Assembly (NCBI GenBank): GCA_900548875.1
Contig: URMA01000054.1
Coordinates: forward strand, 1 to 20,825
Direction of reading: 5' to 3'
From: an uncultured Porphyromonadaceae bacterium
GTDB taxonomy: Bacteria; Bacteroidota; Bacteroidia; Bacteroidales; Muribaculaceae
Length of the DNA: 20,825 bases
Shown: positions 1 to 7,640 of the stretch, in pieces
Layout: each line of letters opens with the position of its first letter
How positions within the stretch are numbered: the first letter of the stretch is position 1
The notes under the pieces: generated by a model
Told to the model about the DNA's origin: nothing
The model's input: only the letters and a program-made list of their open reading frames with translations
Database searches by the model: none
Made by a program: the position numbers and the translations under genes

Positions 1-125
1 AGACTGTCTAAAATTTATGCTTGATTGAAAATCCCTCAGATTTTTACGTTGACCCCTTTCTTCCTGTTTAGGCTGTCTAAAATTTATGCTTGATTGAAAA
101 TCCCTCAGATTTTTACGTTGACCCC
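1..125. repeat. Two-copy 56-bp direct repeat
   Basis: Positions 1-56 and 70-125 are the same 56-bp sequence with one difference (the third base), separated by a 13-bp T-rich spacer at 57-69, so the period is 69 bp. Each copy contains a short inverted repeat, AAAATC-CCTCA-GATTTT (28-33/39-44 in copy 1), which can form a 6-bp hairpin. No open reading frame of note runs through it. The first copy begins at the very edge of the window, so more copies may lie upstream. It could be a tandem repeat or the ends of a small insertion element; the sequence alone does not decide. Confidence 0.85.
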
Positions 126-160
126 AGACACACCCTAACATATCCAGACTACCCCACAAA

Positions 161-200
161 CAAAAAAGCCTAACAACCAGCTTTGCTAATTATTAGGCTT
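161..200 (-). terminator. Intrinsic terminator of tRNA-Gln
   Basis: On the minus strand AAGCCTAA (193-200) pairs with TTAGGCTT (166-173) across a 19-nt loop, followed by a run of six T (complement of 162-167). It starts five bases after the tRNA-Gln 3' end, so it most likely ends that transcript. Confidence 0.75.
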
Positions 201-204
201 AAAG

Positions 205-275
205 TTGTCCAGGAAGGACTCGAACCCTCACAGGCGGAACCAGAATCCGAAGTGCTACCATTACACCACTGGACA
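205..275 (-). tRNA. tRNA-Gln (anticodon CTG)
   Basis: The minus strand folds as a 71-nt tRNA: acceptor stem TGTCCAG/CTGGACA (7 bp, perfect), short D stem GTG/CAC with the loop TAATGGTAG, anticodon arm with loop TTCTGGT, and a T arm GAGGG-TTCGAGT-CCTTC. The anticodon is CTG, reading CAG glutamine codons. The first pair of the anticodon stem (T-C) is a mismatch. The discriminator base is A and the CCA end is not encoded. It has its own promoter (294-324) and terminator (161-200), so it appears to be a single-gene transcript. Confidence 0.9.
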
Positions 276-293
276 ATTGCTTTTTGAACACTG

Positions 294-324
294 CAAAGGT
301 AGTGCATGTTTTTTAATTGTGCAA
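294..324 (-). promoter_or_regulatory. Promoter of tRNA-Gln
   Basis: On the minus strand the -7 box is TACCTTTG (294-301), a full match to the Bacteroides TAnnTTTG consensus, with TTG of the -33 box at 322-324 after a 20-bp spacer. The tRNA 5' end is 19 bases downstream. The -33 region reads TTGCACA, the same seven bases as at the promoter of the tRNA at the right edge of the window. Confidence 0.7.
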
Positions 325-477
325 CTGTTTGCGCTATTTTTTAATAAAAAACTCCACTTTTTTTCGTTATATTTCGATTAGCCTCTAATTATCAAACGAT
401 TGCAAAAACGTGGAATTTTTCCATGCCAACATCTTGAGCTATATACAATTCTTACGATTATAGTAATTTCCCTATTA

Positions 478-957
478 ATGCCAAAACGCCCACTTCTATA
501 TACCGATTTATCCCGAAAAAATCCGATCCACTGCGAACAAAATCCCTTAGTCAGGCATTATAATTACAAACGAGCAAACCTGAACGAGTATATGATTAAC
601 AAAGATGTCATACAATTTCTATATAAAAAGGCCAAGCATCCTACAAAAGAATTCAACAAGGAGTTTCTTGACGCTGTAAGTGAGAAATGCGGAAAGTTTC
701 ATCATGTCAAATTCACCGATGAATATATGATCATTGATGACCTTGACACACAAAATCCATTCCGCAACATCCGACTTTCATGTATCAGAAGAATTGAAGA
801 AATTGGCGAATATGTCGCGGTTGTGCTTAATTCATGTATAATCCTATTTAATAACCATACAGGGAAAATAAGCATCAACCTCCGCAATTCCATTGGGAAC
901 AAGTCTTGTACAACGAACCCATTCAAAAGACTTTTTTCACTATTCCAAAAATCATGA
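478..957 (+). CDS. Hypothetical protein, possible YcxB/PH-like domain
   Basis: A 159-residue protein of unknown function (start at ATG 478). The C-terminal half has a pattern of short beta strands (…KFTDEYMIIDDL… then IRRIEEIGEYVAVVLNSCIILFN) that resembles the strand pattern of YcxB-like/bacterial PH-like domains. That likeness is by eye only. The frame opens further up at TTG 400, which would add a hydrophobic stretch (LYTILTIIVISLL) and give 185 residues; ATG 592 is a third option. No clear ribosome site distinguishes them. Base composition is more AT-rich than in the neighbouring metabolic genes. It is convergent with metG and shares a two-way terminator with it. It could also be the remnant of a longer membrane protein whose N-terminal helices are lost. 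Confidence 0.5.
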   Translation: MPKRPLLYTDLSRKNPIHCEQNPLVRHYNYKRANLNEYMINKDVIQFLYKKAKHPTKEFNKEFLDAVSEKCGKFHHVKFTDEYMIIDDLDTQNPFRNIRLSCIRRIEEIGEYVAVVLNSCIILFNNHTGKISINLRNSIGNKSCTTNPFKRLFSLFQKS

Positions 958-964
958 CAAGACA

Positions 965-1006
965 AAAAGAAAGCACCCCGAAAATTTTTTCAAGGTGCTT
1001 TCTTTT
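965..1006. terminator. Two-way terminator between hypothetical gene and metG
   Basis: A 13-bp perfect stem (965-977 with 994-1006, core GAAAGCACC/GGTGCTTTC) encloses a 16-nt AT-rich loop. T-rich tracts follow on both sides (CTTTTATAT on plus, TCTTTTTGTC on minus). It lies 8 bases after the plus-strand gene and 21 bases after metG, as expected for a shared terminator of convergent genes. Confidence 0.85.
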
Positions 1007-1026
1007 ATATATAGCCTTAACTGTCG

Positions 1027-3066
1027 TTATTTCACTTGAGAGCCAGGAACCACCGGACCCGTCGGACCGACAACTACCAATTTCCCGTCGGGATTTTCAG
1101 CAGAAAGAATCATACCTTCCGACATAATTCCCTTTAATTTTCTCGGCTCAAAATTAGCGACGAAACAAACCTGCTTGCCGACCAAATCCTCCGGTTTATA
1201 ATACTTAGCTATACCCGAAACAATTGTACGGCCTCCCATTCCATCGTCAATCTTAAATTGCAGCAATTTATCGGCTTTCGGCACTTTCGTACATTCCAGA
1301 ACAGTTCCGACACGGATATCCATCTTCAAGAAATCCTCAAAAGCGACATTTTCAGCCACAGGAGCCGGCTTGAAATTCTTCAATTCATTTGCCTTTTTCG
1401 TATCGTGCAACTTCTTTACCTGCGCTTCAATTACATCGTCGTCGATTTTTTCGAACAACAATTCAGGTTTCTTGATAACAGTACCGGAAGCAATAATGTC
1501 GACAGCGCCCAAACGATTCCAGTCGCATTTTTCCATGCAAAGCATATCGCGCAACTTAGCGGACATAAACGGCAAGAACGGTTCGAAAGCGATTGCCAGA
1601 TTGGCTGTAATCTGCAAGGCAACGTACATAATTGTATTGACACGTTCCATGTCGGTCTTAGCCAACTTCCAAGGCTCCGTATCTGCCAAATATTTGTTAC
1701 CGATACGAGCCAAGTTCATAGCCTCCTTCAACGCATCACGGAAACGGAATGTTTCAAGATATTGTTCCAGACTATGCTTCACGTCGGCAAACTCCTTCAT
1801 TGTTTCCTTGTCATAGTCGGTCAATTCACCCATCGCCGGAACAACACCTTGATAATACTTATGAGTAAGCACCATCGTACGGTTTACGAAATTACCGAGA
1901 ATAGCCACCAATTCATTATTGTTGCGAGCTTGGAAATCTTTCCATGTGAAGTCATTGTCCTTAGTTTCCGGCGCATTTGCCGTAAGAACATAACGCAACA
2001 CATCCTGCTTGCCTTCAAAGTCACGCAGATATTCGTGCAACCATACCGCCCAATTGCGGGAAGTGGAAATCTTGTCGCCCTCCAGATTCAGGAATTCGTT
2101 GGCAGGAACATTTTCAGGCAACTGATAAGAACCTTCAGCCATCAGCATTGCCGGGAAAATGATGCAATGGAACACAATATTGTCCTTACCGATAAAGTTG
2201 ATGATACGCGTATCGTCGCGTTTCCAATAATCTTCCCAAGTATCCGGAAGCAATTCCTTTGTATTTGAAATGTATCCGATAGGAGCGTCAAACCATACAT
2301 AAAGCACTTTGCCCTCTGCGCCTTCCACAGGAACAGGTACACCCCAATCCAAATCGCGGCTTACGGCACGAGGCTGCAACCCCATATCGAGCCATGACTT
2401 GCACTGCCCGTAAACATTCGGTTTCCATTCCTTATGATCTTCGAGAATCCATTTACGCAATTTCGGTTCCCACTTGTCGAGCGGAAGATACCAGTGCTTT
2501 GTCTCCTTCAGCACCGGACGGTTGCCTGTAATAGCCGATTTCGGATCAATCAAGTCCGTGGCATTCAACGACGAGCCACAAGCTTCGCACTGGTCACCAT
2601 AAGCGTGTTCATTCTTACAATGAGGGCAAGTACCAACGATATAGCGGTCAGCAAGGAATTGGTTAGCCTCTTCATCATAGTATTGCATCGAAGTTTTTTC
2701 AATAAACTCTCCCTTGTCATACAACTTACGGAAAAAGTCGCTTGCCATCTTCTCATGGATTTTCGATGTAGTGCGCGAATAGATATCAAATGAAATACCA
2801 AATTCTTCAAATGAATCCTTGATAATCTTATGATAACGGTCGACGATATCCTGCGGAGTCACACCTTCAGCCTTAGCCTTGATAGTAATGGGCACTCCAT
2901 GTTCATCCGACCCACCAATCATAATCACATCCTCACCCTTTAGCCGCAGATAGCGCGTGTAGATATCGGCAGGCACATAAACACCTGCAAGGTGTCCGAT
3001 GTGGACAGGTCCGTTAGCATACGGCAACGCCGTAGTCACGAGTGTACGTTTAAACTTTTTCTCCAT
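1027..3066 (-). CDS. metG: Methionyl-tRNA synthetase
   Basis: A 679-residue class I aminoacyl-tRNA synthetase that charges tRNA-Met in the cytoplasm. The HIGH signature is at residues 22-25 and the KMSKS-type loop reads KISTS at 332-336. A zinc-knuckle insert has four cysteines (C147, C150, C160, C163). The last 112 residues, from DFLKMDIRVG at 568, form a Trbp111/EMAPII-type tRNA-binding OB domain, so this is the long dimeric MetG form. The catalytic and anticodon-binding regions are intact. It has its own promoter (3125-3156) and ends at the two-way hairpin at 965-1006, so it is probably a single-gene transcript. Identification is firm. Confidence 0.98.
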   Translation of the reverse strand: MEKKFKRTLVTTALPYANGPVHIGHLAGVYVPADIYTRYLRLKGEDVIMIGGSDEHGVPITIKAKAEGVTPQDIVDRYHKIIKDSFEEFGISFDIYSRTTSKIHEKMASDFFRKLYDKGEFIEKTSMQYYDEEANQFLADRYIVGTCPHCKNEHAYGDQCEACGSSLNATDLIDPKSAITGNRPVLKETKHWYLPLDKWEPKLRKWILEDHKEWKPNVYGQCKSWLDMGLQPRAVSRDLDWGVPVPVEGAEGKVLYVWFDAPIGYISNTKELLPDTWEDYWKRDDTRIINFIGKDNIVFHCIIFPAMLMAEGSYQLPENVPANEFLNLEGDKISTSRNWAVWLHEYLRDFEGKQDVLRYVLTANAPETKDNDFTWKDFQARNNNELVAILGNFVNRTMVLTHKYYQGVVPAMGELTDYDKETMKEFADVKHSLEQYLETFRFRDALKEAMNLARIGNKYLADTEPWKLAKTDMERVNTIMYVALQITANLAIAFEPFLPFMSAKLRDMLCMEKCDWNRLGAVDIIASGTVIKKPELLFEKIDDDVIEAQVKKLHDTKKANELKNFKPAPVAENVAFEDFLKMDIRVGTVLECTKVPKADKLLQFKIDDGMGGRTIVSGIAKYYKPEDLVGKQVCFVANFEPRKLKGIMSEGMILSAENPDGKLVVVGPTGPVVPGSQVK

Positions 3067-3098
3067 ATTCTAATGTAATTCTTTTCCTGTAAAACGGC

Positions 3099-3156
3099 TT
3101 TGCGGCAGCCCGCTAAAGCCACCGCAAAGTTAATATAATTTGAAGCGAAACCCAAA
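3099..3156 (-). promoter_or_regulatory. metG promoter with overlapping inverted repeat
   Basis: On the minus strand TTTG (3153-3156), a 20-bp spacer and TAACTTTG (3125-3132) match the Bacteroides -33/-7 promoter fully. Transcription should start near 3118, leaving a leader of about 50 nt. An inverted repeat TTTGCGG (3122-3128)/CCGCAAA (3099-3105) overlaps the -7 box and start point. Because its first arm lies largely upstream of the predicted start, it is more likely a DNA-level feature than a leader RNA hairpin. Confidence 0.75.
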
Positions 3157-3234
3157 TCAGCATGAGGATATTGCATGCAGAAGACAAAAAACGCATTCTA
3201 CAGCATCCTCAACACTTCCCTTGAATCCTCTCTC

Positions 3235-4956
3235 CTACAACATAAATTTGACTTGTTGTACACTTCCCTTTTCAGAAACAACAGTCACAACATACATGCC
3301 AGATGTGAGATTATCCAACGAAACCGAACAATTCGTAACGCCATCAAATCTACTTGAGCAACACAACTGCCCCAACATGTTGTAAACTGCAACATATTTT
3401 ATTCCCGTTCCACTTGAAATCTGTAAAGTACTGCCCTCTACATTCACATCAGCACTTAACAACTCACAAAAGCCGACATTGGCATCACCGCCAACAACCG
3501 CAGGAGCGCTTTCGTAATACCCGGTATCAAACGCCGTTACAGCAATTGTATATTCTTTATCAGTAGGAACTTCAAATTCAAAAGTATTTCCAAGCACAAC
3601 ATATCCTACATTGTTTTTAGGGTCACTGATGTCTACCGTTTTCCCCTCCTGTGCATATACACTATAATATCTTATCTCCGTACCCAAATTGTCAAGTTCC
3701 GGAGAATCCCATGAAATAGAGTATACATTTCCTTCCTTTTTATCAACAGTCAAATTTTTCGGTGCATTCGGCGTTGTCACCCCGTTATACTCCATTGTCG
3801 GAATATGGGCGGGATATTTAAAATAGTCGTCTTTCAAAGCCGCATAAAGTTTCTCTATTTCTCCATTGGCTGACCCTGTACCTACAATGTGGTCGGTTCG
3901 GAAAAAACTAACCCCTTGAGTACCTTTTTGCCGAGCCTTTTCAATCTGGTCTGTAATCACTGTGTATTTCCATTTATTGCTGTCTGCCATCTTATACGCA
4001 GCAAGTCCAATAACAAGCTGGCGGGAATTTGCATTTTGAATCCATACATCCATATTTTCCGAAAAGCCGGCAGATTCCGTCCAATACATCTGCGGAATCA
4101 ACAAATCGTGTTTTTCTTTCTGCATCCAGTCACAAGCATCTTGAAATACATCTCCATAAGCCTCCAAATTTCCACGATTTCCCACATTTTTATACGTTCC
4201 AATCGGTGCGGCACCCAACTTCATCGTCGGCTTATGCCCTTTTATCATATCATAAAGTTCATAAACAAACTGATTGATATTATTTCTACGCCAGTCATCT
4301 TTCGCCAGTCCATCAGGATTGTATTTGGCAAACGATTCATCATCCGGAAATGAAGATTCAGGATATCGACAATAATCCAAATTAATACCATCAAAATTGG
4401 TGGTTGTCACTAATTCTTCATATAAATCCAACAAATACTCACGAACTTCAGGCAAAGCAGGATCCAAATAATAAGAGTTATCACCTGCCAATACACACCA
4501 TTCCGGATTTGTATTAATCACATGCCGGTGATTTGAATTTGATGATTCATAACCATCTGCATTCGTTTTTGACCCTATACGATACGGAACTACCCCGGCA
4601 TGAACCTCCAATCCTCTTTTATGGCATTCCTCCACCACAAAATCACAAATATTATAATCTGGAGCTACACCGTATTTCCCGGTTATCACCTTTGACCAAG
4701 GCTGAATTTCCGATTCCCAAAGCACATCTCCAAGACACTGAACCTGGAAAATTACAGTATTAAAATGAGCTGCCTGCAATTTATCCAACATTTCGATCAT
4801 CAAATCTTGTGCAGCACTACCCGAATATTTAGCCTGAGGCCAATCCAGACCGTAATTTGTTGCTAACCATACAGCCCGAACTTCTCTCTTAGGCTGCGCG
4901 ACCAAAAATTGCACACCAACACACAAGAATAGTAAGGTAAATAATGTTTTTCTCAT
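3235..4956 (-). CDS. Secreted GHL10-family glycosidase-like protein with T9SS-like tail
   Basis: A 573-residue exported protein. Residues 1-20 are a Sec signal peptide (basic start, hydrophobic core, LVA before Q21). Residues about 24-385 match the glycosyl-hydrolase-like 10 (DUF187) family: EVRAVWLATNYG near the start, HAGVVPYR at 119-126 and the family signature DGINLDYCRYP at 189-199 with its acidic residues. Residues about 398-487 look like a fibronectin type III module. The end, about 500-573, resembles a type IX secretion C-terminal sorting domain (YNMLGQL at 525-531, LTSGMYVVTV at 550-559). The likely role is glycan or peptidoglycan-related hydrolysis outside the inner membrane, but the substrate is unknown. 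It is transcribed alone from a promoter next to the feoAB terminator. No convincing terminator follows its stop codon. Confidence 0.88.
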   Translation of the reverse strand: MRKTLFTLLFLCVGVQFLVAQPKREVRAVWLATNYGLDWPQAKYSGSAAQDLMIEMLDKLQAAHFNTVIFQVQCLGDVLWESEIQPWSKVITGKYGVAPDYNICDFVVEECHKRGLEVHAGVVPYRIGSKTNADGYESSNSNHRHVINTNPEWCVLAGDNSYYLDPALPEVREYLLDLYEELVTTTNFDGINLDYCRYPESSFPDDESFAKYNPDGLAKDDWRRNNINQFVYELYDMIKGHKPTMKLGAAPIGTYKNVGNRGNLEAYGDVFQDACDWMQKEKHDLLIPQMYWTESAGFSENMDVWIQNANSRQLVIGLAAYKMADSNKWKYTVITDQIEKARQKGTQGVSFFRTDHIVGTGSANGEIEKLYAALKDDYFKYPAHIPTMEYNGVTTPNAPKNLTVDKKEGNVYSISWDSPELDNLGTEIRYYSVYAQEGKTVDISDPKNNVGYVVLGNTFEFEVPTDKEYTIAVTAFDTGYYESAPAVVGGDANVGFCELLSADVNVEGSTLQISSGTGIKYVAVYNMLGQLCCSSRFDGVTNCSVSLDNLTSGMYVVTVVSEKGSVQQVKFML

Positions 4957-5015
4957 AATATTACATAATTAAAAATCCCAAAAATCACAAATAAAAAAAT
5001 CACTTCCTTTCAACC

Positions 5016-5033
5016 CTGTCAATTGATTGACAG
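5016..5033. promoter_or_regulatory. 18-bp palindrome at the start site of the GHL10 gene
   Basis: CTGTCAAT and ATTGACAG form a perfect 8+8 inverted repeat around a TG centre. It begins four bases downstream of the -7 box (5037-5044), so it covers the predicted transcription start. This is where a repressor operator would sit; as RNA it could also be a 5' hairpin with only a two-base loop, which is less favourable. Confidence 0.5.
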
Positions 5034-5036
5034 CTA

Positions 5037-5067
5037 CAAATATAATTAATTGATTTATCAAAAACAA
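5037..5067 (-). promoter_or_regulatory. Promoter of the GHL10-family gene
   Basis: On the minus strand TATATTTG (5037-5044) is a full -7 match, with TTG (5065-5067) as the -33 element at a 20-bp spacing. The leader to the ATG at 4956 would be about 75 nt. The -33 element overlaps the end of the feoAB terminator. Confidence 0.65.
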
Positions 5068-5099
5068 GTCAGGGGCAATTTTTAAAATCGCCCCTGACT
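5058..5099 (-). terminator. feoAB intrinsic terminator
   Basis: AGTCAGGGGC (5090-5099 on minus) pairs with GCCCCTGACT (5067-5076), a 10-bp GC-rich stem that extends through an AT-rich inner part, followed on the minus strand by TGTTTTTGA. It lies 27 bases after the feoB stop. Confidence 0.85.
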
Positions 5100-5125
5100 A
5101 TGACATAATATTTTACACAAATACG

Positions 5126-7543
5126 CTATACAAACAGCGTTCCCACCTGATATACAATAAATGCAAGCAACCAGGCGACAAACGTATTATAGCACAATGT
5201 AAATGCACCATATTTCCAGCTTTCTGTTTCTTTAACGACAGCTGTCACCGTTGCAATACACGGTACATAGAGCAGCACAAATATCAAGAAACAAGCACTT
5301 ACCAACGGAGTGAAATCCGGTCTGCCGGTTTTAGGGTTCGGCTGTTGGATTCTCTCAGAAAGAGCCGTATCTTCAGAATCTGCATCGCCATTGTACAACA
5401 CACCGAGCGTAGAAACGACCGTTTCCTTCGCAACCGTACCCGACAACAGCGAAACAGTCATTTTCCAATTGAAACCAAGCGGTTCAAAAATCGGAGATAT
5501 GAATTTACCGATATGGCCGAGATATGAATTTTCAGTAGCCGAAACCGTTGCCGCATCGACATTCTCGATATGTTCCTGAAGCAGTTCTGTCTGCGTTTGG
5601 GCAATTTGCTCCTTCGATGGGCGCGGGAAATAGCTCAATGCCCAAATTATCAGACTGGCTACCAGAATTACGCCTCCCATTTTGTGCAAATATTGTTTGC
5701 CTTTCGCCCACATGTGACGCATGGTTGCCTTCATGGTAGGTATGCGGTAAGGCGGCAATTCCATTACAAACGGAGTTTCATCCTTCTTAAAATAGAATTT
5801 TCTCATCAGTTTTGCCGTCACAACCGCCACGACTATACCCAATGTGTAAAGTCCCAACAATGCAAGACTCGCATGTTCCGGGAAAAATGCACCGACCAGC
5901 AACAAGTATATCGGTAAACGTGCACCACATGACATGAACGGAGTTATAAGAATGGTTATCAACCGGCTCGACTTACTTTCGATTGTACGCGTTGCAATAA
6001 TCGCCGGGACATTACAACCGAAACCCATCACCATCGGAATAAATGATTTTCCGTGAAGGCCAATCTTGTGCATCACCTTATCCATAATGAAAGCCGCCCT
6101 TGCCATATAGCCGGAATCCTCCATAAACGAAATAAAGGCATAAAGAATCAAGATATTCGGAAGGAATACTATCACACCTCCCACACCACCGATGATTCCA
6201 TCGACAATCATATCCTTTATCGGTCCGGCAGGCATGTAGGTGCTGACCATATCGCCAATCCATCTCACAATCGAATCAATCCAGTCCATTGGATACTGAC
6301 CGATTTCAAAAGTGGCCCAAAACATCAGCCACATGATAAAGAAGAAAATCGGGAATCCGAACAAACGGCTTGTCACAATTGAATCAATCACAGACGTCGA
6401 CTTGGCTTCTTCCTTCTCGGTTGTCGACATGGTTTCACGCAACGCTCCGGAAACGAATCCGTATTTGGAACTTGCAATCGTTGCGGCAATATCTTCTTTA
6501 TGAATTTCCTCTATCCGACTTACCAAACGGTCGCGCAACGCCTGCAAACGGTCAAAGTCGGGAAAGACTTTCAGCATTGACACCACTTCCTTGTCGTTTT
6601 CAAGAAACTTGATGGACAGATAACGTGCCGAAAACTGCTGATACAAATTAGTTTCTTTCTTCAGTTCGGTCTGAATTTCCTTTACGGCTTCTTCAATGTC
6701 TTTGGAAAAGCCAATATGTACGTGGCGCACCACTTCATTTCTTCCCTCATAAACTTCGATAATGGTGTCAAACAGCTCGTTGATACCGCGTCCCGTCTTG
6801 GAAACGGTAGGCACCATCGGCACACCAATCATCCGCGCCAGACTTTCGTAATCAAATTCCACCTTACTCTTCTCGAGTTCATCATACATATTGAGAGCGA
6901 TGACCATACTCCGGTCCATATCTATCAATTCAGTAGTCAGATAAAGGTTGCGTTCGAGGTTGGAAGCATCCACCACATTTATCACCACATCCGGCACTTC
7001 GTCACGCAAATAGCGGCGCACATACAGTTCTTCAGGAGAATAGGCCGAAAGCGAATACGTACCCGGCAGGTCAACAATATTAAACTGATAACCTTTATAA
7101 TCCATTTTGCCGGTTTTCGCATCAACCGTCACACCGCTATAGTTTCCGACATGCTCCTTCGCACCGGAAGCCCAATTGAACATGGAAGTCTTGCCACAAT
7201 TAGGATTTCCTATCAGTGCGACGTTGATAGTGCGGCGTTCACGGTCGAATGTATTGATAAAAGAACCGTCGTCCTCCCGAATGAAAGCCACATCCTCCGT
7301 AACGAAATCAGGAGCGGCATCTTCACGAACCACCTCTATCAAATCGGCTTCAGCACGACGAAGTGATATTTCATAATCCAGAATCTTATATTTTATCGGG
7401 TCGTGGAGAGGTGCATTCAATTCCACAAGAATTTTTTTACCCTTCACAAACCCCATCTCCATCACACGCTTTCGAAACGAACCGTGTCCGAGAATCTTCA
7501 CAATAACACCGGTTTCTCCGGTTTTCAAATCTGACAATCTCAT
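5126..7543 (-). CDS. feoB: Ferrous iron transporter, FeoA-FeoB fusion
   Basis: An 805-residue inner-membrane Fe(II) importer. Residues 1-72 are a FeoA (SH3-like) domain, joined to the FeoB G domain by a roughly 30-residue linker. G-protein motifs are G1 GNPNCGKTS (112-120), G2 around T139, G3 DLPG (158-161) and G4 NMYD (218-221). The C-terminal half has the FeoB gate region with several hydrophobic helices, including two similar gate cores (FIPMVMGFGCNVPAI and PLVSACFLIFVLLYVPCIA) that each contain a cysteine. No FeoC is seen. It has its own promoter 20 bases upstream and is followed by a strong terminator, so it is probably a single-gene unit. A link to iron regulation is likely for the family, but I cannot define a Fur site. 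Confidence 0.97.
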   Translation of the reverse strand: MRLSDLKTGETGVIVKILGHGSFRKRVMEMGFVKGKKILVELNAPLHDPIKYKILDYEISLRRAEADLIEVVREDAAPDFVTEDVAFIREDDGSFINTFDRERRTINVALIGNPNCGKTSMFNWASGAKEHVGNYSGVTVDAKTGKMDYKGYQFNIVDLPGTYSLSAYSPEELYVRRYLRDEVPDVVINVVDASNLERNLYLTTELIDMDRSMVIALNMYDELEKSKVEFDYESLARMIGVPMVPTVSKTGRGINELFDTIIEVYEGRNEVVRHVHIGFSKDIEEAVKEIQTELKKETNLYQQFSARYLSIKFLENDKEVVSMLKVFPDFDRLQALRDRLVSRIEEIHKEDIAATIASSKYGFVSGALRETMSTTEKEEAKSTSVIDSIVTSRLFGFPIFFFIMWLMFWATFEIGQYPMDWIDSIVRWIGDMVSTYMPAGPIKDMIVDGIIGGVGGVIVFLPNILILYAFISFMEDSGYMARAAFIMDKVMHKIGLHGKSFIPMVMGFGCNVPAIIATRTIESKSSRLITILITPFMSCGARLPIYLLLVGAFFPEHASLALLGLYTLGIVVAVVTAKLMRKFYFKKDETPFVMELPPYRIPTMKATMRHMWAKGKQYLHKMGGVILVASLIIWALSYFPRPSKEQIAQTQTELLQEHIENVDAATVSATENSYLGHIGKFISPIFEPLGFNWKMTVSLLSGTVAKETVVSTLGVLYNGDADSEDTALSERIQQPNPKTGRPDFTPLVSACFLIFVLLYVPCIATVTAVVKETESWKYGAFTLCYNTFVAWLLAFIVYQVGTLFV

Positions 7544-7563
7544 AAATATCCGTTTTTCTGGTG

Positions 7564-7594
7564 CAAAGATGGGGATATATGCTTTTTTATGAAA
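7564..7594 (-). promoter_or_regulatory. Probable feoAB promoter
   Basis: On the minus strand CATCTTTG (7564-7571) matches the -7 consensus except its first base, and TTTC (7591-7594) lies at the -33 place with a 19-bp spacer. The ATG at 7543 follows after 20 bases. The match is imperfect, which would suit a promoter that is regulated. Confidence 0.5.
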
Positions 7595-7598
7595 ATTT

Positions 7599-7628
7599 TT
7601 TGGACACTTTATTTATAATCAGTCCAAA
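7599..7628 (-). terminator. Weak hairpin after the men operon
   Basis: TTTGGAC (7622-7628 on minus) pairs with GTCCAAA (7599-7605) around a 16-nt loop. The following bases are A-rich and then TTTT rather than a clean T tract, so termination may be poor. It lies 13 bases after the menE stop, and some read-through into feoAB is possible. Confidence 0.4.
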
Positions 7629-7640
7629 TAATAACATATT

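Noticed and set aside
1..125. CRISPR array from the repeated sequence
   Set aside because: Only two units, 56-bp repeats with a 13-bp spacer, and no cas genes; spacing is wrong for CRISPR.
1258..2268. Long plus-strand open frame (336 codons) opposite metG
   Set aside because: It lies fully within metG, which has all catalytic motifs; the translation shows no domain and is the antisense shadow of a codon-biased gene.
3067..3234. Terminator after the GHL10-family gene
   Set aside because: A T run is present on the minus strand (complement of 3185-3190), but I found no adequate GC stem before it.
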